Shown: positions 1 through 5,548 of the stretch, in pieces
How the letters are laid out: every line of letters starts with the position of its first letter
Numbering within the stretch: the first letter of the stretch is position 1
Source: DHVE2 group archaeon
GTDB taxonomy: Archaea > Thermoplasmatota > Thermoplasmata > Thermoplasmatales > Aciduliprofundaceae
NCBI GenBank assembly: GCA_027014065.1
Contig: JALWEL010000060.1
Coordinates: 1,072-13,960 of the forward strand
Direction: 5' to 3'
DNA length: 12,889 nt
Translations under genes and position numbers: made by a program
Notes under the pieces: model-generated
Told to the model about the DNA's origin: nothing
Databases searched by the model: none
The model's input: the letters and a program-made list of their open reading frames with translations, nothing else

Positions 1-962
1 AAGATGCCCGAAATTTGGGTTATTCTCGGGTTCGTTCCTCTTTAACCGGAGAGAAAGTGGATTTCCCCACTCCTCGAGGTGATTTTTCCCTCAAGACCAT
101 TTTTCTCTCGTTCATTGTGGCCAAGATGTTTCTCATCGCTTTGGATGACCCGTTGGTAACTAGGAGATTTGCGAACATCGAGAGAGATCGTTTGGAAAGA
201 AATTTGGAGGATGTGCCGGAGGACATCGAGTTAGTGGCGGAATCACTGGATATAAAATTTAGAAAGAATGATGAAGGGTACGAGGTTTATTTCATTGACT
301 TCATTAAGTACGCGAAAAATTTCAGCACCGATGATTTCCGCCTCGTGCGCCAGAGGCTCAAGGGGGGCTGGCTTCCTCTTCCGCGGGATAAATTCATAAA
401 AATACTTCGCGAAGCTTTCGTGGAGAAATTCGTTGAAGATGTGGAAAATCAGAAAGAGAAAAAGAAAATTTTGGAGAAGTACTTGAAAAATGAATTGGAA
501 GAACTGCGGAATTTGAAGGATGAGTACGTTTCCTCTTATTCTCGTTTGGATCTGGGGGAAGTGGATATCAACGCGTTTCCGCCCTGCATGAAGAACATAA
601 TCGCCAAGATAAAGGAAGGGGTAAATGTGTCTCACGAAGCTCGCTTTTCCATGGTGGCGTTTTTGCATCAGATTGGAATGAGCAACGATGAGATTCTCAA
701 CATATTTGCCACCGTCCCGGATTTCAGAAAAGATCTGACCCTTTATCAGATTCGCCACATAACCGGCGAGATATCGGGAAAAGAATACAAGGTGTCCAAA
801 TGTGCGACCCCGCGGGCCTACGGGCTCTGTGTTAGGGATGTGGCCAAGGACAAGCTTTGCTTTAAGCCTTGGATGACACATCCATTGCTATATTACAAAA
901 TAAAGAAAGAGGGATTCAAGAAAGCGCGCGCCAAATCGCCGCAAAGCGCTGAACCACAGTGA
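1..962 (+). CDS. priL: DNA primase large subunit PriL, 5' end outside the window
   Basis: Regulatory subunit of the archaeal/eukaryotic-type primase; with PriS it makes the primers that start DNA replication. The frame is open from base 3 with no stop before the edge, and the first codons (Asp-Ala-Arg-Asn-Leu-Gly) already look like the family's N-terminal helical domain, so the true start lies upstream. The TTG at 15 is probably just an internal Leu. Counting from that TTG, the C-terminal part carries the four cysteines that bind the 4Fe-4S cluster in this family: C191 (PPCMKNI), C263 and C272 (SKCATPRAYGLC), and C282 (DKLCF). The helical stretch between them, containing HEARFSMVAFLHQIGM, is also typical. 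The TGA stop at 960-962 lies inside the convergent gene on the other strand, giving a 47-base tail-to-tail overlap. Family assignment is secure; about 25-40 N-terminal residues appear to be missing. Confidence 0.93.
   Translation, partial: DARNLGYSRVRSSLTGEKVDFPTPRGDFSLKTIFLSFIVAKMFLIALDDPLVTRRFANIERDRLERNLEDVPEDIELVAESLDIKFRKNDEGYEVYFIDFIKYAKNFSTDDFRLVRQRLKGGWLPLPRDKFIKILREAFVEKFVEDVENQKEKKKILEKYLKNELEELRNLKDEYVSSYSRLDLGEVDINAFPPCMKNIIAKIKEGVNVSHEARFSMVAFLHQIGMSNDEILNIFATVPDFRKDLTLYQIRHITGEISGKEYKVSKCATPRAYGLCVRDVAKDKLCFKPWMTHPLLYYKIKKEGFKKARAKSPQSAEPQ
896..908 (-). terminator. Possible T-rich terminator of the STAND ATPase/AK6/lipid transferase operon
   Basis: Just after the stop codon at 916-918, the minus strand reads a T-rich CTTTCTTTATTTT stretch. 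It lies inside the priL coding region, so amino-acid constraint could also explain it. This is a weak call. Confidence 0.25.
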
Positions 963-1500
963 TTCCTCCTAATACTGCGAATAAAATCAGAACCCAATCC
1001 GTGACGGAAAAATAATAGCCCCACCAGAAGAATTGCACTATTGGTAAGAGCATGAGAATCACGAGGCGGTCCGCGCGACCGAGTATTCCTCCGTATATTC
1101 TTTTCAACCCGATGGCCTGCGCTTGTGTGCCTAAATAACTTGTTAGATACACAGCCACCAACGCGAACACACCGATCCAAAGAGTTGCATATTGACTAAA
1201 TATCACGCCTAGAAGAATGAAGGTATCCGCAAATCTGTCAATGGCGTGATCCAAAAAATCCCCTTTTTTAGAGGCGATATTCCTCAATCGGGCAACCTTG
1301 CCGTCAATGGCGTCCAACATCGCAGAGAGAAGAATGAAAACGAAAGAGAGAAGCATAAAATCGAAGTAGTAAGAGAGCCCTGCCATAAGGGCGATTAATA
1401 GGGAGATGGCAGTGATGGTATTAGGATTCATCTTCACGAAGGGCTTGGAGATTGCGGTTAGTATTGAATCCACGTTCCCACGATATTTGTTCAGTACCAT
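916..1500 (-). CDS. CDP-alcohol phosphatidyltransferase, probably archaetidylinositol phosphate synthase
   Basis: Integral membrane enzyme of 194 residues that transfers a phosphorylated alcohol headgroup onto a CDP-activated lipid. The family signature is complete: D66-G-x2-A70-R71-x8-G80-x3-D84-x3-D88, preceded by D63; these aspartates bind the metals and act in catalysis. About six hydrophobic segments surround it. The later motif YLTSYLGTQAQA (118-129) followed by YGGILGRADRL (136-146) resembles archaeal members annotated as archaetidylinositol-phosphate synthase, from which I infer the substrate; archaetidylglycerol-phosphate synthase is the main alternative. The ATG at 1500 overlaps the end of the AK6 gene by 10 bases and has a strong Shine-Dalgarno site (GGAGGAGAT, 1507-1515) six bases upstream, inside the AK6 reading frame, so the two are probably translated from one message. 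The 3' end overlaps priL on the other strand by 47 bases. Confidence 0.9.
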   Translation of the reverse strand: MVLNKYRGNVDSILTAISKPFVKMNPNTITAISLLIALMAGLSYYFDFMLLSFVFILLSAMLDAIDGKVARLRNIASKKGDFLDHAIDRFADTFILLGVIFSQYATLWIGVFALVAVYLTSYLGTQAQAIGLKRIYGGILGRADRLVILMLLPIVQFFWWGYYFSVTDWVLILFAVLGGITVVQRFAAIWRALS

Positions 1501-2009
1501 TTTAGAATCTCCTCCATGTAGCTTATTCTTGTTCTGTATTCTTTTCCTTTTCCTCTGATTATTTCTTCAACGGCATCGGCTGTTTCTTTTGGATTTCTGG
1601 AAGTGGTGTCTATCTCGTACACTTTCTCTTCCGGAAATTTGGAGAGGCATTCTTCGGTTATTATGCCCATGGCCTCCGCCTCCACGTTTTCCATTATTTT
1701 CATCTCTCCGTATCCCCTCTTTTTCAATCTATTTTTCAGCTCGTCCGGATGGCAGCGGAGCACAATCACGAGGTCTACGTTCATGTCCTGGGAATAATGC
1801 CCCTCTATTATCACCGGCTCTTTATCATCAATCTTATCAACTTCTTTTTTAATTTTTTCTATGTCCACCACGTACGTGTCTCGAAGTTCGTCGTAATACA
1901 AACGCATGTCTTTAAAATCATTTAAGCTGATTATCCTGTATTTTTCTTTCAGAATTTTTGCAACGCTCGTTTTTCCCGTGCCAGGTGTGCCGGTTAGTGC
2001 GATTTTCAT
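1491..2009 (-). CDS. AK6/Fap7-type adenylate kinase (NMP kinase), likely ribosome-maturation factor
   Basis: Small P-loop kinase of 172 residues. The Walker A motif GTPGTGKTS occupies residues 7-15, and the EGHYSQ segment (69-74) followed by a strand and RCHPDELKNRLKKRGY (85-100) is characteristic of the AK6 group (human hCINAP, yeast Fap7). The helix ENVEAEAMGIITEE (107-120) is another family hallmark. Members phosphorylate AMP or dAMP with ATP, and in eukaryotes and archaea assist late 18S/16S rRNA processing through ribosomal protein S11/uS11. Which activity dominates here cannot be read from sequence. The start ATG lies nine bases after the STAND ATPase gene. Its Shine-Dalgarno-like GTGAGGG (2016-2022) includes the stop codon of that upstream gene, which argues for cotranscription. 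Its 3' end contains the ribosome-binding site of the lipid transferase gene. Confidence 0.9.
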   Translation of the reverse strand: MKIALTGTPGTGKTSVAKILKEKYRIISLNDFKDMRLYYDELRDTYVVDIEKIKKEVDKIDDKEPVIIEGHYSQDMNVDLVIVLRCHPDELKNRLKKRGYGEMKIMENVEAEAMGIITEECLSKFPEEKVYEIDTTSRNPKETADAVEEIIRGKGKEYRTRISYMEEILKWY

Positions 2010-2018
2010 AACGAACCC

Positions 2019-5000
2019 TCACAACTTTTTCAATCTCTCTTCAATCTCAGTTGCCCATCTCTGATTGTTTAAGCTCTTATGGAGTGTATATGCATACTGG
2101 TAGTATTTTTTCGCCTCTTCTTTATTGAAGTTCTGGAGGCATTCCGCGTATTTTACATAGTAGTTTGCGATCCATTTCTTCTTGTTTTTCTTCTTGAAAT
2201 AATCGATTACCTTCTCAAAGTAGATTATTGCATTGTTGTAATCTTTCCTGGCGCATCTCAATCTCGCTCTATAAGCGTCCAAAAACGCGAGTTCTTCTTC
2301 ATCGCCTATTTTTTCCGCGATCTTGATGGCCTCTTCCAGCAGGTTTTCCGCATCGTCTATCTTTCCGAGATTTATGAAGTATTCGATTTTCGTATCCCTT
2401 ACCATCATGTCCGCGTATATGTCCTCGGTACTCTCCAGCGCCTTCTCCGCGAGATTCAGATTCTTCTCGGCGCTTTTCATGTCTCCCATTTCCATGTCCA
2501 CTATTGCCAGATAGGAGTATATGTTTACTATTTCTGGAAGGTAGCCCTCACTCTTGGCTATGCTTAGTGCATTGTTGAAACTTCTTTTGGCCTCGTTATA
2601 ATATCTCACTTGAAGGTAGAATGAGCCCAGATTTATGTAGGAGCTGCACATGTTGTACGTATCCCCAACTTCCTCAGCATATTTGTAGCTCTTTTTGAGG
2701 TACTCAATGGCCTGCATGGCGTCTCCGTTCTCGCTCTCTACCACCGCCAAATTATTGTACGATATTGCCAGATCCCTCTTGTTTCCTAACTTGTAATTCA
2801 TTTCCAGAGACAGAAGATAGTAATTTTTCGCTTTCTCGTAATCTCCTTTGTAGTCGTATATAATAGCGAGATTGTTGTACGCCTTGGATATGTAGTCGTA
2901 ATTTCCTATTTTCTCCGCGATTTCCAGATATTTTTTGAAGTACTCCAGTGCATCGTCCATCAAATTCTGCCTGTTGTAAATCACGCCTATAACGTTGTAA
3001 GCGTTTGCGATTAGGTCGTATTTTCCGGATTCTATAGCCTTATCCAGGGCTTTTTTAGCATGCTCTATGGCTACGTCGTACTTGGAGAAATAGTAATAAA
3101 TGATCGCGAGATTTCTGTAAGCTTCCGCCTCATCCTCGGCGCTTTTGTATTTTTTCGCCATTTTGAGATATTCCTCCAAATACTGCTTTGCTTCATCGAA
3201 ATCTCCCAAATGCCATTTCACAATCCCTATTTTACCAGCAATAATCCCCCTTTCTATTCCTTTTGCTTTATCTTTGTACTGAGAGAAAATCAAAAGGGCC
3301 TTGTCGTAAAATCCGAGTCGTTCGTAGCATTCTCCAATTTTTATGCCCACGGCTACACTTTTAGGATTGCCTGATTTCAGTGAATTCTCGTAATTATCTA
3401 TGGCTTTCTGGTATTCGCCCGAGATCATGTATAGGTCTCCCAGCCTCTTGTAGATGTCGATTATTTCGTTTTGCAACCTGTATTTCTTCGCTATTGCGAG
3501 TGCCATTTTGTAATAATCCACCGTGTCCCTGAGTGCCAAATTTTTCAGGCTCTCGTCTGCGGCCTTTTTCAATAGGTTTAATGCTTTCAAATCCTTCGCA
3601 ATGTAATAATGCTTCGCCGCTTCCACTATGTTTCTCTTCTCGTAAATCTCCCCCAATTTGCGATGGATATCCACACGCACATCTTTCGAGGCGCTTTTGT
3701 ATATGATTTCGCGGTATATGCTGTATTTGAATCTTATTCCTTCTTTCTCGGATTCAACGAATTTCCCATCGACCTTTTTCAATCTCTCTTTCCATCTGGG
3801 GTATATGGATTTTACCACATCTAAAGGTGCGTACTCACCTATGGCCGAGAGCACCCATAGGAAATTTAGAGTCCTATCGTCTAAAGACTCCAATTGCATC
3901 TCTACGCTCTCCCTTATGGTCTCTGGAACTTGCATGCCCCCCTTGCTGAAGTGCTCCAAGATTGAAAGAGCCAACAGAGGATTCCCCTCACTTTTCTCGT
4001 ATATTTCTTCGATTTTTTCCTCCTTCAGATAGGGATCCTTTTCCATCAAAAGCTTTGCAAGGTTCTCCCTGCTTAGCCCTCTAATCCTGATCAGATCCAC
4101 GTTCTCCAATGTTTGAATGTCCTCCATTATCTCCGCGGTTTCCTCGTCGCACACTATGTCTTCTCCGCGGTATGTGGCGAGTATGAATATTCTGCTTTTT
4201 GATATGTTTCTAGCCAGATATCTGAACAATTCCAGAGAGCTTTTATCTGCCCATTGCAGATCCTCTAAAATCATTACGATGGGCTTTTTCTTGGAGTTGT
4301 AATCCAAGAACCCCAAAATCGAATCGTAGAACTTTATGGCGTTCACTTCTTTGACTTCTTCGTATTTCATGTGTTTCATTATTTTTGACTCGTCCGCGAG
4401 TTCTTTCAGCATATCCACGTATACATCATTTAGGGATTTGGTCACCACGTAAACTTTTACGCGGTTTTTGTCAGCGAAATCCGCTATTGCTTTCATCCAT
4501 GTGTATATCTTGCGGATCCCATTGTAATGCACTAAGTAGGGGATGCAATCTAAAACCACGTTGTTTCCCTTCTCAATCTCTCTGGATATGGTTTCGAAGA
4601 TCTCGAAATCTAACCGGTGAGGGTTCAGGGGCGCTTCTCCTATGGTGTAATCTCCCTCGCCTATCTTCGATGAGAACACGACTTTCTTTCTGGCGCTAAC
4701 GTCTTCGATGGAACTTACTAATATAAGGGTGGGGTTTTTTCTCTCTCTATTTATTTCGAATGATAGGATTTCGTCGAAACATGAAAATAGTTTGCTCTTC
4801 TCCTCCTCGGTGAGATGTTCTGACCTTCCCGAAATCACCACCCCGTGCTTTCCTCCGCTTATTGAGTATAGGGTATGTAAAAATTCCACCACACGATCTA
4901 TGCCGTTGAGGTAAATAAGGTAGTTGATATTGTCTATGTACACAACCTTCTCATCATCTCCTTCCAAAAAATCGTATATCTTTGGGATGACTTCAAACTC

Positions 5001-5489
5001 TAAATTGCTCGGATTGACTTTCTTTATCTCGGTCTTTGTCTCTGTCATCCACAATCCTTCTTCGCTTTCTGGCATTCTAACCGTTAGGCACAGCCCTTCG
5101 ATTTCCTTTCGCATCTCCTGAAAAATCATGTACCCTGCGCCGTTCTCTATCTCGTCTACAAATACCATTCTTGGTCTTACCACTAAATCCTCGCTGATCT
5201 CTTTGATTTTTCTCTTCTCCTGCTCCGTCTTTATGCTTTTCAAATCTCCGTAATCCTTCAGCGCCTCTTTGAACAGGTAATACGGAGAGAATTTCATGTC
5301 CACGGTTGCTCTCGAATCCAGAATTTCCACGCCGCTTACTTCCGATTTGAATTTTTCTGCGATTGCGCTTTTTCCAATTCCAGCAGGGCCTTCCATGAGA
5401 ACCACTCGGCCCTCGCCCCTCTTTGTCCTTTCGAAATTGGAATATATGCGATTTAGTTCCCTTTCCCTGTCCACGAAGCTTTTTTTCAC
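2019..5489 (-). CDS. STAND-type AAA ATPase with duplicated DUF835-like insertion and C-terminal TPR array
   Basis: Very large cytosolic protein with no membrane segment or signal peptide seen. From the GTG at 5489 it has 1156 residues. Order: Walker A GPAGIGKS (34-41), a STAND-type FSPYYLFKEAL helix (67-77), two related DUF835-like domains (about 105-245 and 252-370), Walker B IVMILEDLQWAD (404-415), a sensor-like ATYRGED (438-444), a helical/winged-helix-like region, then about ten TPR-like repeats of roughly 40 residues (about 670-1150). This architecture (AAA_16 plus TPR, as in MalT/AfsR relatives) belongs to signal-transducing ATPases that oligomerise on sensing a ligand or partner, but no DNA-binding output domain is visible and the ligand is unknown. 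An in-frame ATG at 5582 would add 31 residues but overlaps the previous gene; a terminator and a TATA-like box between the genes favour GTG 5489. Likely first gene of an operon with the AK6 and lipid transferase genes. Confidence 0.85.
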   Translation of the reverse strand: MKKSFVDRERELNRIYSNFERTKRGEGRVVLMEGPAGIGKSAIAEKFKSEVSGVEILDSRATVDMKFSPYYLFKEALKDYGDLKSIKTEQEKRKIKEISEDLVVRPRMVFVDEIENGAGYMIFQEMRKEIEGLCLTVRMPESEEGLWMTETKTEIKKVNPSNLEFEVIPKIYDFLEGDDEKVVYIDNINYLIYLNGIDRVVEFLHTLYSISGGKHGVVISGRSEHLTEEEKSKLFSCFDEILSFEINRERKNPTLILVSSIEDVSARKKVVFSSKIGEGDYTIGEAPLNPHRLDFEIFETISREIEKGNNVVLDCIPYLVHYNGIRKIYTWMKAIADFADKNRVKVYVVTKSLNDVYVDMLKELADESKIMKHMKYEEVKEVNAIKFYDSILGFLDYNSKKKPIVMILEDLQWADKSSLELFRYLARNISKSRIFILATYRGEDIVCDEETAEIMEDIQTLENVDLIRIRGLSRENLAKLLMEKDPYLKEEKIEEIYEKSEGNPLLALSILEHFSKGGMQVPETIRESVEMQLESLDDRTLNFLWVLSAIGEYAPLDVVKSIYPRWKERLKKVDGKFVESEKEGIRFKYSIYREIIYKSASKDVRVDIHRKLGEIYEKRNIVEAAKHYYIAKDLKALNLLKKAADESLKNLALRDTVDYYKMALAIAKKYRLQNEIIDIYKRLGDLYMISGEYQKAIDNYENSLKSGNPKSVAVGIKIGECYERLGFYDKALLIFSQYKDKAKGIERGIIAGKIGIVKWHLGDFDEAKQYLEEYLKMAKKYKSAEDEAEAYRNLAIIYYYFSKYDVAIEHAKKALDKAIESGKYDLIANAYNVIGVIYNRQNLMDDALEYFKKYLEIAEKIGNYDYISKAYNNLAIIYDYKGDYEKAKNYYLLSLEMNYKLGNKRDLAISYNNLAVVESENGDAMQAIEYLKKSYKYAEEVGDTYNMCSSYINLGSFYLQVRYYNEAKRSFNNALSIAKSEGYLPEIVNIYSYLAIVDMEMGDMKSAEKNLNLAEKALESTEDIYADMMVRDTKIEYFINLGKIDDAENLLEEAIKIAEKIGDEEELAFLDAYRARLRCARKDYNNAIIYFEKVIDYFKKKNKKKWIANYYVKYAECLQNFNKEEAKKYYQYAYTLHKSLNNQRWATEIEERLKKL
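2050..3480 (-). other. TPR array of the STAND ATPase
   Basis: This portion encodes a run of helix pairs with a period close to 40 residues. Copies follow an AYNNLAIIYDYKGDYEKAKN-like pattern with the small residue, the aromatic and the (D/E)-(K/E)-A positions expected of TPRs. The longer 40-residue period and the KIG/KLG turns resemble the TPR_12 or kinesin-light-chain type. The array most likely binds a protein partner or holds the ATPase in an inactive state. Confidence 0.8.
4389..5174 (-). other. Tandem DUF835-like domains inserted between Walker A and Walker B
   Basis: Within the STAND ATPase, about 270 residues separate the helix after Walker A from the helix before Walker B, where relatives normally have only a short linker. 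The first unit (about 4755-5174) has the DUF835 pattern as I know it: G-x-x-Y-x-I, GLCLTVRMPES, a WMTE step, VNPSNLEFE, VVYIDNINYLIYLNGIDRV and a closing strand. The second (about 4389-4736) repeats the core as LNPHRLDFE and VVLDCIPYLVHYNGIRKI but has lost the tryptophan step and much of the N-terminal part. The internal duplication is directly visible; the DUF835 name is from memory of the family pattern. Confidence 0.7.
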
Positions 5490-5510
5490 ATTTACCAGAT
5501 ATGCGGAAGT

Positions 5511-5520
5511 TGTATATGTG
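5511..5520 (-). promoter_or_regulatory. TATA-like box for the STAND ATPase gene
   Basis: On the minus strand CACATATACA is centred about 26 bases before the GTG at 5489, the archaeal distance from TATA box to transcription start. It lies after the stop codon of the P-type ATPase gene and predicts a leaderless transcript beginning at or near the GTG. Confidence 0.5.
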
Positions 5521-5534
5521 TTTTTACTCGTTCC

Positions 5535-5548
5535 AAAAATTAAAAAAA
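5535..5548 (-). terminator. T-rich terminator after the P-type ATPase gene
   Basis: Directly after the TGA stop, the minus strand reads a run of seven T, two A and five T. T-rich stretches without a required hairpin are typical archaeal terminators. It separates the proton pump transcript from the STAND ATPase operon. Confidence 0.55.

Noticed and set aside
15..17. TTG as the true start of priL
   Set aside because: The frame is open to the window edge and the preceding residues fit the family, so the gene is more simply truncated by the window.
243..881. 212-codon open frame on the minus strand inside priL
   Set aside because: It is antisense to the well-supported priL coding sequence, its translation has no recognisable domain, and its composition mirrors priL codon bias.
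2079..2567. 162-codon open frame on the plus strand inside the STAND ATPase gene
   Set aside because: It is antisense to the TPR array; the repetitive hydrophobic translation follows from the repeats on the other strand.
2050..3480. DNA-level tandem repeat or CRISPR-like array in the TPR region
   Set aside because: Similarity is at the protein level with a period near 120 bases; the units are diverged in DNA and there are no identical repeats with unique spacers.
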